Positions 38,401-50,849 of a stretch of DNA of 64,000 nucleotides are shown here, piece by piece. The position numbers and the translations under genes are program-made. A model generated the notes under the pieces. It made no database searches, was not told the DNA's origin, and was given only the letters and a program-made list of their open reading frames with translations. Each line of letters starts with the position of its first letter. Position 1 is the first letter of the stretch. Source of the stretch: Apis mellifera (taxonomy: Eukaryota > Arthropoda > Insecta > Hymenoptera > Apidae); assembly GCF_003254395.2 (NCBI RefSeq), contig NC_037651.1, positions 10,157,001 to 10,221,000 of the forward strand. The letters run 5' to 3'.

Positions 38401-41400
38401 TCCTCGATTATCGAAAGGTTGGACAGAGCGAACGCAACGTTTCAAGTAACGTTCAACCGGGGGATCAAGCCGGGGTAATTTTAACAGACTCGTTCCTCGC
38501 CGATAGTTTAAACCGCTATTAAATTCGGCCCTTTCGGATGGAACGAAGTGAAGAAAAATCGATCGCTTTGACACGGCGAAACTTGGAATAGAAAAGTTTG
38601 ATCGAACGGAATTACGGCGAGGAAACTAATTTGTCGAATATACCGAAAGTTTCGCCGAGTCTCCTCGGCGAAGATTCGAAAATAGGCAAATCGATATTTA
38701 CCGCGGTAAGACCGCTTCCTGATAAAAACTTCCCCTTCCTTTTTTAATTCAATGATTAAATTTTTGTTCCTATTTTTTTCCATCGCTCGCCCTTTTCTCA
38801 CCACTCTCGACGAGAGGCGAACAACACTCCGTTACACGTTGTAACGTATACGTTGTTCGTCGCACGAAAAATGAAATCCGCTCTTTTGCCCGCTTCCTTC
38901 CACTTCTTTTCCTTTTTATTCTCCCTGTCGATTAAAGACATTCAACAATCCGAACGATTCGTTCCAACAATTTTCTCTTCTCCGAGGAGAGGAGGGAACG
39001 CTTTAGCCGCTGGAGCGAAGTCTGTTCGAGCGCGAAAACAAAATGCATTTATTGGGGCCAGGGATCGAAAATCTCCGGGGAATTGGTTGGAATTTCATAT
39101 CTTCGCTAGCGCTCCGTCTGCCGGAATTACTGCTCTCCCCGTAACCAATCTTCTCGAAAAGAGAGCAGTTCTCATTGCGGCAAAAGAGAGCGAAGGATGA
39201 GAAATAATGGAGGCAAGCCTGATAGAATCGTAACTACTTCTCACCCGTACGGAATATTTCTACTTCGTATAGGCAACATTGTGTTCCATCCCGGCTAAAA
39301 GAATTCCCTTCCCATCCATTTCACGTTACACGTTATGATTAAACGACGTGTTTAAATTTGTTTACGAATCTGCAAATTAACTCGACAAGGTTGAATTTGA
39401 TTTTTCAATTACATTATATCGGGAAAAATATGGAACGGAAGCGCGAATATTTGACGAGGAAGGGAAAAATAAGAAAAATAAACGTAATTCATCGTCGAGA
39501 TCCGGATGAAAGGAGTTGCCAGGGAGAGATGAAGAGGGAGGGAGAGAGAGAGAGGTGAGATACTTGAAGAAATCGTGCTAGGAACACATAGAGTTTCCGT
39601 CTTGTTTGGACGCATAGCTAGCACTCGAAGAAGAGATGACACTGGAAGAAAAATAAAAGCCAGCTCCTCGGGCCAGGTCACCTTTCCTTCTTTCTAATCG
39701 CAGCATCCCATTCCGTCTTACTCTCCTTTTTCTCTTTCTTTTTTTTTTTTCTTCTTTTACAGCCTATTTACCCTCCTCGCTACTTGTTTTCCCGTTGCCG
39801 CCCTTCTAAGAATTATTAAAGGGAAAATACCCTTGAAATCTGCTTTCTTTTCATCTTTGATGACACCTGCCTGGAATACTGTTCATTTTTATCTCCGTTT
39901 CATTCGACCGAAATGAAAAGGAGCCAGCGTCTTCTTCTGAAATTGTGAACGAGCGAATCTGAAATTCCCCGAAGACGAGAACAAGTTTTTTTGGAAAGGA
40001 GAACGCGCGTTGTTTATCGTACGACTATATTTTTTTTCCCGCCACTTTGAATATCGAATGGTATTTTCCGTACAATGAGTAACAGAATTGAGAAAGTTGT
40101 ATATTGGCTTCGGCCAAAACTTTCCACGGATTTGCAACGCAACATTTCATGCACTATTAATACGGTAACCAAGTTACTATTACTCGAAAACAGGAGTTCG
40201 GTTTGGCCGTGATGCACGACGACGAGTTTGTTGTTAAAAGTAAAGAGGAGAAAATTTCGAAAAGATTTGCGAAAAAGTGTTCTCCACATCGAAAAAGATT
40301 CCGATTCTTTTCTTTTCTCTGCAACTAAACATATATGTATATATGTACGACACATCCACCAATGACGGAGTAGATATTCGTTTGCTATTCGGTTTACTTG
40401 GAAATGAAACACTGAGATGGAATCTAAACGACGTTTGGACACTCGACAAACAGCAATAGTGCAACGCGCAATGGCGGCGAGGCAGGGCGAAAACGAAAAC
40501 GGTAGATGCATATCTTCGGTGTTTGATGAATAGTTTTAGTTCAAACGTATCGATCCATCTTGGAAAATGAAAGAATACATTTCAGAAACCGACGGGGAAT
40601 GGGGGAAACAAAAATAAAAAAAAAAAGGAAAATATCTGAATAAGTGGAAAAACGAAACGAAAAAGAAAAATGTAAAAAGAAATAAAAGAGAAGGGACGAT
40701 AACGAAACGAGAATTTGAAGAAAAGTAGTACAGCTAGTAGGAATTGCTCTAGATTCTGGATAAAGGTGATATCGAGAAAAAGTAATAGCGAAATAAAATC
40801 TTGGTTCGACTCGAGCCATATGGTATTCCATATGCTTTCGTAGTACGTCCATTGTACATATTCTGCTACTTCCATACCAATGTAATATATTTTTATCGAT
40901 TTTCTTTTACGGCGAAATCGCGAAAATCCCTCTTTGCCTCTCTTCTTATACTTCTTTCCCCTAATTTTCATTTGTGCTCACGTATGGAGAGAAGAAGGAG
41001 TGCAGCTATTGTTGCAACTTATCTACTTTCGATGCACGAAACAAAATCATCCATTCAGCTTCAGGCAGCTTTTTCAAAGCCAAATTCTCTTCAAATTTGT
41101 AACACTCAAACGATTCGACTCGATTCGATTCGATTCGATTCGTTTGGCCGACGCTCGTTTAATCGAAAAAAATATAAACGTTCGAGCGATAAGAACGATG
41201 TCTCTATAAATCTTTTTCGCGATTCGAAAGGATATTACGATTGTATAAATGTAATGGAAATTTGATAAATTCCGTCCGTTTCAAAAATTAATCTCTCGCG
41301 AAAACGTGTGCACGTTAGTAGGTGCACCTAGCTGTTCTGACCGCAACAACCAACAGTCTTTCTTCTTTCCATTCTCGCTCCCGTTCAATGCGGTGCGTTA

Positions 41401-42370
41401 TACGAAAGAGATACGGCATATAACCGACACAGTGTAGCAAGAATAACCGAGCAAGCGAAATTCCAGGACGATTGCTGCGTGTGCACCAGCTTGCCCATTA
41501 TACCGGCTTTGTTCAGTCAGACTCACTCTCAAACAGAGGCTGATATTCCTGACGATTTCCTATGGGATCCTCGATACCCTTTCATTCTCCACGTTCGCCT
41601 CTTTCATTCTCGGCTCCTCTCGCCCAACCTCTTCTCCTTTCTTCCATCTTTGTTTCGATAAATACCCATCATATACCCTCGTCTTTTTCCTTATTGCGCG
41701 GAATAAAGCGTACGCGATGTTAAAAATTTTTATTACATTCGTTCCGATTAATCTTATAATTATCTTTCAAATCAATTCCTTCTTATTTTCTCCATTCCCG
41801 AAAGAAACATCGTATCGAAGAACGGTGTTATTTATTTCGATTTATCGCGTGCTACCGTAAAACGAAAGCGCGGCGAACGATCGAATACTTTTATCCTTGG
41901 GTCAGGAGCCTAACAAAGGGATCGTAACTCGATGAAACGAGAAGGTTGACCGCTCGTTTGAGACTAACCGAACCGAGGGCCGAACAGGAAGGAGATTCTT
42001 TTTTTTTCTTTTTTTTTTTTTAGATTTCCCGCTCGTTCGAGAACCACCTCTACTATCTTCTATGCAACAGTTTATACCGAGAAGATCGTGCTTGCAAATT
42101 CGAGAAATCGATTCCTATGAAATGCAGATTTTGCGTCGGAAAAACAGAAAGAGATTTTTCGAGAAAATAAGCCGAGTTGCGGTGAAACGCAACGAGCCGA
42201 GTTGTCTAAATGAATCGGCCGCCCCAGAAATACCGCCGGGCGTAGCGCTCGGAAAGTATCGAGAGAAAAGCAGGGAGGGAATGGAAGGCAAGGATGCATT
42301 ATAAACGAGGAAGAAAAACGGAATGTCGAATCGCGGCGTAGCCTAGAAAATTGGCTTTTGTCGATAATAT
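35446..42370. other. Noncoding stretch
   Basis: No gene is recognised. Features are short: a GA run at 35942-35961, TA words near 36368-36382, CTTC/TTCC runs at 37205-37226 and 38287-38303, T homopolymers at 39740-39750 and 42000-42022, and a TTCGA pentamer repeat at 41111-41142. The largest open frames (such as 40014-40511 on the minus strand) have no recognisable domain and overlap others. Confidence 0.5.
41111..41142. repeat. CGATT pentanucleotide repeat
   Basis: Six tandem CGATT/CGACT pentamers followed by CG. This is a short minisatellite-like array and not the insect telomere repeat TTAGG. Confidence 0.9.
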
Positions 42371-42379
42371 CGGGGCAGC

Positions 42380-42900
42380 GGCAAGTTGATAGCGAAGTGA
42401 CGGCACGGGGGTAAACGACCCCCTCCGCGTCCAAGTTCCGTGGCAACGGCGCGCACAACGGCGGGGCGGCGTGGCTGTCTCGTGTGTGCACGTGTGTGCT
42501 GATGTATGCGCTGACGTGCAAGCCTGCTTTGCATTTTTACGGTGCACGTAGAACGAAGCGGTATAAAGCGATCTCTTCGTTCCATGCGCGTATAGGCGTG
42601 TACGAGCGTGATGTGTATAGGGTACCCGCACCCGCCGTAACGCGCGGCCGCTCGCGTGCTCCACAGGAATCGAGGAAAATATCTACGCGAGACCGATGGA
42701 ATTTCCCCTATACCAGAGCCAACCAATGTTTCACCGCCAATGCGCCCCGCTCGCATTTATCAGCAGACGATACTTATTTTCGACGGAACGCGTGACGGCG
42801 GCCGCTCGCGTTAAATGCGCGGCTACGGGCGCACATTTCGATCGATCTCCGCGCGATTCCTCCTCAAATCCATCCCCCTCCCCCTCACTCCGGGATGGGA
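42380..42900. other. CpG island with duplicated NotI-containing 14-mer
   Basis: By eye this is one of the most GC- and CpG-rich blocks in the window. It contains a TATAAAG word at 42562-42568, a kB-like GGAATTTCCC at 42698-42707 and two copies of GCGGCCGCTCGCGT (42644-42657 and 42798-42811). A CG/TG-rich segment at 42478-42530 has GTGTGCACGTGTG words. No convincing exon is seen. A promoter or other regulatory island is the likely nature. Confidence 0.4.
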
Positions 42901-45764
42901 AATGAGTTATATATCGGTCTACCATACCGTATGCTACGCTGTACCGTAGTCTAACTCTGTATTTCTCTGCAATCGATGCAACCGCAATTGCCGACCAATT
43001 TTTCCACCGATATATTCTCGCCCCCTCCCTCTGTTTTCGATTTAAATTGGACGCAAGTTTGAACGAGACGCGTAAAGTATTTAAGCCGTTCAAATTTTTA
43101 CTAGACGTAGCAACTTCGTTATCTTCTCGACGTTAACGTTCCTTTGCGAACGATAAAGGGGGGAGGGGGGAAGGAAAAGAGAGAGAAACAAAGGGAGATA
43201 TCCGATGTGATGATAAAAGCTTCTTACAATTAAGTTTTTTTCAGCGTCTCGTTAAGAATTAAACAGCTACTTTGGAAAAAATAAGAAAAAGTAGAGGAAA
43301 AAGCGGGAGAAAGATCCTTTCCAAACTTCTTTCTCTCCTCTCCGTTAATTCTACCTTTGCCTCGTTAGAACTCGATTTCTCGAAAATTCGAAATCTCACC
43401 GATATTCGTATATTAAATTTCGCTAAGGGTTGAAAGAGTTGGGAGGGGATAAATGATCGGGCCATCGAATCCGATAACGTTTGAATAACGCGGTTTTCAG
43501 AATTGTCGTGCAAGAAGAAAAGCTGGAAATTTCTAATTCGCGGTCGAGCAACATTTCTCTTCTCTTTTTTTACTATTTATACTCGCAGCCTGTTCGTGCC
43601 CGCTTTTATGTGCCGATTCTGCGGCTTCTACTTTTTCCCTTCATTTTGTCATTCCCTTTTTCCAACTGCACCTTGTTGCGGTGGATATTCCACCCCTCGC
43701 ATCCCTCGAACAAAACCCCCAGTTCCGTTGTCGTACCGTACCCATTGCAAGACCCCTACAATTCCCTGCATCCCCATCGCGTTTCCGGAACCTCCACCTA
43801 CCCTACACCGCTATACTTCCTCCCTCCCCTCTCTCACGGTTTGTCTTCGTTGGATCCTCGCGACGGTCGTGCTTTTGTTTCGAATTAACATTAGGAGGTT
43901 TCCGCGTCCGAGAATTTATTTAACCGGCGTACAAATAATAAGTCGTGTCTCGTAGTCGCCTATAACGATATTTAGAGATTGCTTATTTATATTTTCATAA
44001 GCTCGTTAACGTTCGACTTGAAAACGAAAGGGACGATAATATTTTTGTACGCGTATCGTGTTACGTTGCGCATCGAAACGAATAAATAAATATGGTTTTG
44101 TTTATCCCGTCGTAAATTAGAATATAAATGCGTATAAATCAAAGGAATGAAAAGATATGAAAATCGATGTATTCGTCGTGAAAAAAAAAAAAGAAAAAAA
44201 AATTCGTATTGCCGAAAATGCGGCGCGAATGAATTTACGAGTATCCATAAATCCTAGGTTATTTCAAATTATACTCTCCTCCCCTCCCCCCATCCCTCGT
44301 TTTCTTTTCTTTCGCGCGATGACAAATCGTCGGGGAGAATAACATTGATATGTAAAAACAGTGACAAACGACACCGACTATCTTTTAGAAATTTAAGCTT
44401 TAATTTATCTTGGGAAGAGAAATCAGTTTATGTGGGTCTGTCGGACGGAAAAGAGGTAACGTCGTGAAGAGATTTGTCGTCCCACTAGACGCTCTTAGAA
44501 TAATTGCACGAACGGTTTCTTCCTTTATTCTCTCATTGCTGTAGGCTACTCGTTTTACCCGCTCCGCGCTATTCTTTTTTAGACATGACGAAGCAGGATA
44601 TCCTGACCCACATACGCTGGTTTAAATAAGCCCGCCGGTTTAACGTTCCATTTTAGTTCCGCAAAACTTTGTCAAATAATATTTCCTTCTTATTTTCTTC
44701 CCTTCGATTCCTTCGTCAAAAAAATTTCATCGCGCAATTACGAGCGAAGATTTCGGCCGTGATACAATAACGGAGGCCTGCCTTGTTCGCGAAACCTCTA
44801 AATCGATGCCCGAAATCGTTTGCAAACGTGTCGATTCACGCATCGCTGGACTTTAATTCGGTATTTCGAAACGCAATTTTCCAAACCATTCTTCGATGAC
44901 ACGTTTCAAACGATCCAGCTTTTACAAGCGTAAGCTCGGTTAAGCTCGTGCGTTTCCCCGTCCTTTCGACGGGTTGATAACCGGGTTTTCACAACCGAGG
45001 TGGCCGAGTCAAAAGCTTTAATGGGGACGAATGACAAGCGTTCGATTTCGCCATTCATCTTAGATATATCGAGTAAACAATAATAATAATAATAAAAAGA
45101 GATAACGATAATCGAAAAGGGAGAGGCAAAATTTGATCAGTCGCAAAGACTCGGTGCGATGATTGCGCCGAGAAGGACGAGTGAAAGAAAGGGATGAAAA
45201 TGCGGAAGAAAACGAAGGATAGGAAGTTGGCAATATCGCCGCCCACCGAGGATCCTGATTTTGTACAGTGTCGTGACATCGCAGACAATCTTGAAAGCTG
45301 GTTCGCGTTGACGAGAACTTTGCCGTCCGGTTCATCGGCAACAAAGGATCGAATCTCTCTCATGCGCGAGATCGGAGATTGCAGAGAGAAAGGTTTCAGC
45401 GAAAGAGGAAGCAAAAACATGAAATCTTCTCGAGGGAAGCGCTAGAAGAGAGAGAGAAGGAGGAAAAAAAAAATTCCTCGTCACCATGATCGAAATTTTT
45501 CGATACAGGATCTTTGGTAAATTTAATTAAAGGAAAATCAAGATTACAACCGTTCTAAAACCAATAATTAAATTCTACGAGACGAATAAAATCATTGACG
45601 CGATTAAAAATGTGTGAAATTCGTTTCGAATGTAAATCGTATTGTAAATTGAAAAAGATAAGAAAAAAGGAAGGAAAGAAAAGATGCGAAGGAGAAAAGC
45701 GTACGTTGCTACTTTATATAGTTGAAATTTATGGATAATGAAATGCGAGAAAAGAGTGTAGAGT
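42901..45764. other. Noncoding stretch
   Basis: No gene is recognised. A pyrimidine-rich segment lies at 43560-43860 and gives overlapping Pro/Ser/Phe-rich open frames in three phases. An AAT trinucleotide run occurs at about 45078-45095, and a short A homopolymer at about 44180-44202. Confidence 0.5.
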
Positions 45765-45820
45765 GGAGGAGGAGGAGGAGGAGGAGGAGGAGGAGGAGGA
45801 GGAGGAGGAGGAGGAGGAGG
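45765..45820. repeat. GGA trinucleotide microsatellite, 56 bases
   Basis: About 18 uninterrupted GGA units. Read on the minus strand this gives the poly-Pro and poly-Leu runs of two open frames there, which are artefacts of the repeat. The purine strand could form triplex or G-rich structures. Confidence 0.95.
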
Positions 45821-48800
45821 CACGGAGCAGGCCAACAGTCATAATCGCAGCTTAGAATGCATGGAATAATTGCGCACGTGCATTGCGCTGTAGGCGGCTT
45901 AAACGCTGCGGCAATCATAAAATATAATTTCTTCGGGTCGGCTTATTACGGCCTGGCTGTCCTCCTCATTTCGCCATTCCTGCAATTCTAATCTTTTTTC
46001 TCGGCCAGGTTTCGCCATTACGTAGTTCGCGCTACAACAAAACGGGCAATGCGAAAATAGATAGTGAGAGAGAGAGAGAGAAGACGGAACAAGGCGCGAG
46101 AACGTGTGCAAGTAGAAACGCAGGGATGCTTCATGGGAGCAAACCACGCATTATGCGCATACGTGTGCCGCTGCGAAATACTTGCCACGTTCCGTAATAA
46201 GGCACGGATAAACAACGGTCGGTCTCTTCTTTGCGCAGCTTTTCATTCTCCCCATTTGCACCAACTTTATCGTAAACGCGAATGTGCGTGGATCGAAAAT
46301 TCGTTATCTCTTTTTCTTCTTTTTTTATTTTCACTTTTTCTCGATTAATCGTGGAGAAAAGAGAAAAGAAAACGAGGAATCGAATAATAAATGCACGGAT
46401 ACGCGTTACGATAGTTTTGCGAGAATTTGCCAATTTTTCTCGAGTAGGTTTGTCGATCTAGCGAAACTATCGTTTTACCGGAACGAAGTAGAAAAAGGAA
46501 TGCTGGCTCAACTTGGCAAATTTTATCAATTTAGCGATTTCCTGGCGCTGGTCCAGCCACAATCTCGAGAAACGAGACAGAGCCGTTTATTTTTCTCGAC
46601 CATCGGTACCAGATATATGGATTTAAGATTTTCCTTGTATTTTTCGTGACAATTCGATTCGCCCGAATTACGTTCAACTACGTTAAATTATTATTTCACT
46701 CGTATACACACACGTCGCGCATCTCTTTCGATCGATAAGATAAAAGATTTTCCCGAATTTTTCTTTTTTTTTTTTCTTTAAACCTTTTTTCAAAACCCTT
46801 CGTCGAATATATGAAAATAAATAGGTATGGATAAAAAAGCTTTTTACACGTATTTCCCTATACAACAATCCTAAAATATACAAATTTGGAGCGCTCCTTC
46901 CACCGCTTTTCGCGATATACTATTCACAGAATTTTATTAGACCGATTTTTCCAGATTTCCTTCGTCCCTTTTCCTTTCAAAAGAGACTCTATCTTCCGAG
47001 CAGACAGGCTTCGGCAGCCAATATCTCGGAGTGCGACTTAACGTTGATCCTTCTTTTATACCGGTTGAATTTAAATAATGGAGCCTGTGCTAATTCGACG
47101 CCAGCGGTGGTCAAACTAAGGGACCGATCTGCGAGAAATTTCTTTGAAAATTTACATTCAATTTTTCCATCCTTCCGAATCATTTGCGCCAATGTATTTT
47201 TTTTTCCATACTATTTTTAACTCGTACACTTTTCTTTTCTTTCCTTTTCTTTTTTTCTTGCTCGATTTACAATTTCACGCGCTTATCTAACGCATCGTGT
47301 GCTAAAGCTGGAATAACAGGAAGCTTTGGAAATAGTCGACGTGGCTTGAAACGGATACCGAACAGATGGCGACTTGATCCAACTGCTGTAACTCGTTATA
47401 GTCTGCGGTTATACCTCCGTGATTACCTGCACGAGCAAACTCGGACTTCTGCCTGAGTTTCTCATTATCGCGAGCGAGCGGTGTAACCCTGAACTTTAAT
47501 CACGGGGCCTATCGTTACAGCCTTTTTTATCGACTCCAACTTTTTCCCCAACTTTTTACCAAAACGCCAAGAGTCAAGAGTCGTAACGCGATCTCGAGAC
47601 CCTTTGAAATTTAAGGGAAAGGAAAAAATTGTTACCAATTCGCCCGATCGAGTTTGCAACATCTGTCCGTCCATCGGAGATTTATCGGAGAGAAAGAGAA
47701 GATTCGCGAGATACTTTGGGAAAGAGAGATGAAAGTGATGGGTAAGGTAACACGGTAACGAAGTCCAAAATGTTTTTCCCCTTCTGGACCGTCGAGTGCT
47801 CAATATCTATGCTAATCCGCTCTACCGCTTCTTCGGTGCTTCACAGTGCTACACACTTCTCTTCGTCAATCGTATTCCTTGCCCTACCCTCCTTCCTCCA
47901 CCTTCTTTTACAACGTTTCCCTCCTTTACCCGATTCCATCCTGCCTTTTGTCTCTGAATAGTCCGGGTAAACAACAACTCGAAATACCATTTTCCGGAAC
48001 AACGAATCGATACGACCTCGAATAGGTGAAAACATGATAATGTCGCAGTGGGGAAGAAAAAAGAAAAATATCCGTAATCGATGGAAAAATTCTTTTTCTT
48101 TTCTTTTCCGGGGAATAAATATAAAGGAAAATCGATGAATTACGATAACTAAAACATTTCAGACGAATCTTGTTATTGTAATTTCCGATGCGAGTTGGCG
48201 AGAGTCACTCTACATGTATAACTGTTTACTATATCGATCAGATCTTTTCTTCGTAAACGTTTACTTTTCACCAAGTTCCGTAAAGGAATCTTATTACTTG
48301 ACTTCCGCAAACGTTTATGTATCACGGAATTACAGCCGGGATATCATCTTGAAATTCAATTTCACGAAATCTTCTGCTTTGATGATGGATGAAAAAGTTA
48401 TATAAAAATCGTCTATTTTTCTTATTTACGCGTTTGAAAACGCATCGAGATCAACGTAGGAGTCTGATCGCATCGATTGAACGAAGAAGAGAAAATGAAA
48501 AGAATATTATTATTATTATTATTACCATTCGATTGTTCGTATAGATTTCGTATGGAGAATAGATTTTCCCATCCCTATGTCTCTCGCATCATATCGCATC
48601 AACTGCCTTGGCGAATTGCATTAGTTCTAATCTAATCTCCTATTCACCATTTCCGTTATTATTCGTCGGTGATACAATAGAGAGCTAATTAAACTTCATG
48701 AGCCGCGTATTGAAAGCCAATGGTATTGCCGTGCAACAATTGCACGTCTTTGAAAATTCGGGCAAAGTGCTTCATAAATATATACGTACGTTGAATAAAT

Positions 48801-49915
48801 CTTGAGCATAATTTCTAATTATTCGAGAAGACGATCTTGCTTCTTTTCGTAAAATAAAATCCATCCCGTAAATGATATTTCGACGTAGTAGCGTTTTCAC
48901 TTTTCGAAAAATCACGTTTCGAATGGAATTACGAATCGTATATTAATCGTAGATTGTAATTACATCCTCGATTTGTAACATTTCGTTCTTCTAATTTTCC
49001 CCCAGTCAGAAGATGTCAGAAGGGAATGCGCGAATAAATTTTAAACGCGATTAACAATGTAGAGAAAGTTATTTTTAAAGTTTCGATTGAAGAAATGAAA
49101 GGAGATCCAACTAGGATCCAGCATACATCTTGAAAATTGTAAACGAATCGTGGAACGGCGAGCGCCACAATTGAATCGATATCGAAAAACGTAGGGAAAA
49201 GTTCTAGTTTCGAAAAAGCGAATGGATTTCTCTGGAAAAGGAGGTTAATCGATAACAACGTTTCTCCCGGTTTTTGATTTACGTCGCGTTGTCCTAGACG
49301 TACAAATACCGTTGCGCCATTCTCTCCGATCCCGTTTCCCCTCTTTTAATAATTTCACTTGCTGTATTAATATTTTTTTTTGCTACGTGCAAATGAATTA
49401 AAATATCCATATATCTTAGAGATGTATAGATATATACATAGAAAAAGGAAGCATCGAATTACCATTTAACGTTTAATATTTAATTCTAAATTTCTAATTA
49501 ATTCATAGATTTCTAATTAATTAATTATCTAACCGTCGACCATACAAATATCGAATTTAATTGAATATGTATGCGCGCGTGCATACATATATAGACGTAT
49601 AAAATTATGTTAATTATCGATAAATCGGGGAGAAATTGTATCAAGAATCGAGAAATGTTGTTTCAAGGGAGTTTCTCGCGAAATTTAACGATCCACTTTA
49701 CGTATAAGCGAGATCTCGTTTCGAAGTAATTCCGCTCGCTGGCAGTCCGATTAACGTTTTAATCCGATTACCAAAGTTTACTCAAACTCGCGTAGGATCG
49801 CCGCGAAGAAAACCTAGAGATTCGGTAATACGACAGAAATTTTCCGTTGGGACGTCTGGATTTCCGCCTTTCCGCCAAGTCTTAGTGTCTCGGCTAATTA
49901 ATCCGCTAAATTAGT
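45821..49915. other. Noncoding stretch
   Basis: No gene is recognised. It holds a GA run at about 46066-46080, T homopolymer-rich DNA at 46755-46785 and 47199-47206, and an ATT run at about 48504-48524. A TAATTAATTA-rich patch lies at 49485-49530, followed by a TATGCGCGCGTGCATA-like near-palindrome at about 49567-49586. Composition is intermediate. Confidence 0.5.
48504..48524. repeat. ATT trinucleotide microsatellite
   Basis: About seven tandem ATT units. Confidence 0.9.
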
Positions 49916-50560
49916 AGGTCGGGGAGCGAGTGTTCAGCAGAGCGTAGAGACCACGAGTACCAAAAAGACCGTCTCCGCCTCTCTGTAGCTGATACACGGT
50001 TGGCGGGGCTGCGGTAGCCGAGTTGCTCCCGCCAAATGCATCTTCTGCGAGAACGCGAGATCATTCGTGCTTGCGACTGCCATGAAAATGCATAACCGAG
50101 TGAACGTGCTCATATTCCTGCCGTTCGGATGTGCTTACGCTTGCATTCGGCTACGCCACCCGTACGCACGCACTCGCGTTGTAGTATTAACGTTCACGTG
50201 TATGCGCTATCAAACGCAATAATACCTTGTAATGGAACAATGTTGTTTCTGTCGCTCTTGGACAAGTTTCCGGTCAACGCGCCAGAGAAGGTGTCGGTAA
50301 AACGTGGCTAAAACAACCGGCGATAGATAGAAGAGACGGTGTCTAAGCGGTACACCGAGCTTAGGCTTGTCTAACCTCGATTTCGTATCGGTGTATGTGT
50401 CGTGACGTCACGTGCGTTCAACACCCTCGCGTGGTCATCGATCTGCAACCCTCCCCTTACATCCCCTCGGACGATGAAGGTGTAACACGACCTACCGAAC
50501 ATCTATTCTCCACACCGGAATGGATACGCCGCGCTTTCTTTCCTCTTCCGATTCCCTCGA
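49916..50560. promoter_or_regulatory. CpG-rich regulatory block with CRE/E-box composite
   Basis: This GC-rich block is the last before the composition falls at about 50.8 kb. A TTCAGC word at 49933 resembles an initiator, with an AGACC word about 30 bases downstream that is slightly off the position expected for a downstream promoter element. At 50403-50410 lies a perfect palindromic CRE, TGACGTCA, overlapped by a perfect E-box CACGTG at 50409-50414. In animals such sites bind CREB/ATF and bHLH (Myc, USF or CLOCK-type) factors. No exon can be defined. Confidence 0.35.
50403..50414. promoter_or_regulatory. Overlapping CRE and E-box
   Basis: TGACGTCACGTG joins a full CRE palindrome to a full E-box palindrome sharing CA. 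Both are exact consensus matches. Occupancy in vivo is unknown. Confidence 0.5.
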
Positions 50561-50849
50561 AAATCTCTCCATCCGTTTCTCCCATTTCGTATATCTGCCG
50601 TCTTACACTTTTAAACGATACGCGACACGCGAAATTCCATTCTCGAAAACGTTCGTTCGCGTTTCTCTATCCTCCTGTTACAAATCGAATTTCCATTCAT
50701 ACGCCTAATATAAAAAAAGATTTTTCCCCTCGCATTGTAGACGATCACTTTTGCGAAAAACTTTGTTCCTTTTGCTTCTTCGACTCTCCTTGAACGATGT
50801 TGAAAATATTTTCTTTGTAGTTTGTTGACGCAAAACTACGATGTATAAT

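Noticed and set aside
41111..41142. Possible telomere-like pentamer array
   Set aside because: The unit is CGATT, not TTAGG, and the array is only about 30 bases long.
41463..41515. Possible exon after TTCCAG reading DDCCVCTSLPIIPALF
   Set aside because: The acceptor is plausible, but there is no good donor and no recognisable family. The frame ends in low-complexity Ser/Phe/Leu sequence.
42420..42445. RFX X-box (TGGCAAC half)
   Set aside because: Only one half of the palindrome matches; the other half is degenerate.
45575..45835. Poly-Pro protein on the minus strand
   Set aside because: The poly-Pro run is the GGA microsatellite at 45765-45820 read on the minus strand. The rest shows no coding character.
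47184..47456. 90-codon + strand frame with a CpG-rich second half
   Set aside because: The start lies in a T-rich tract, there is no domain, and no splice sites frame it convincingly.
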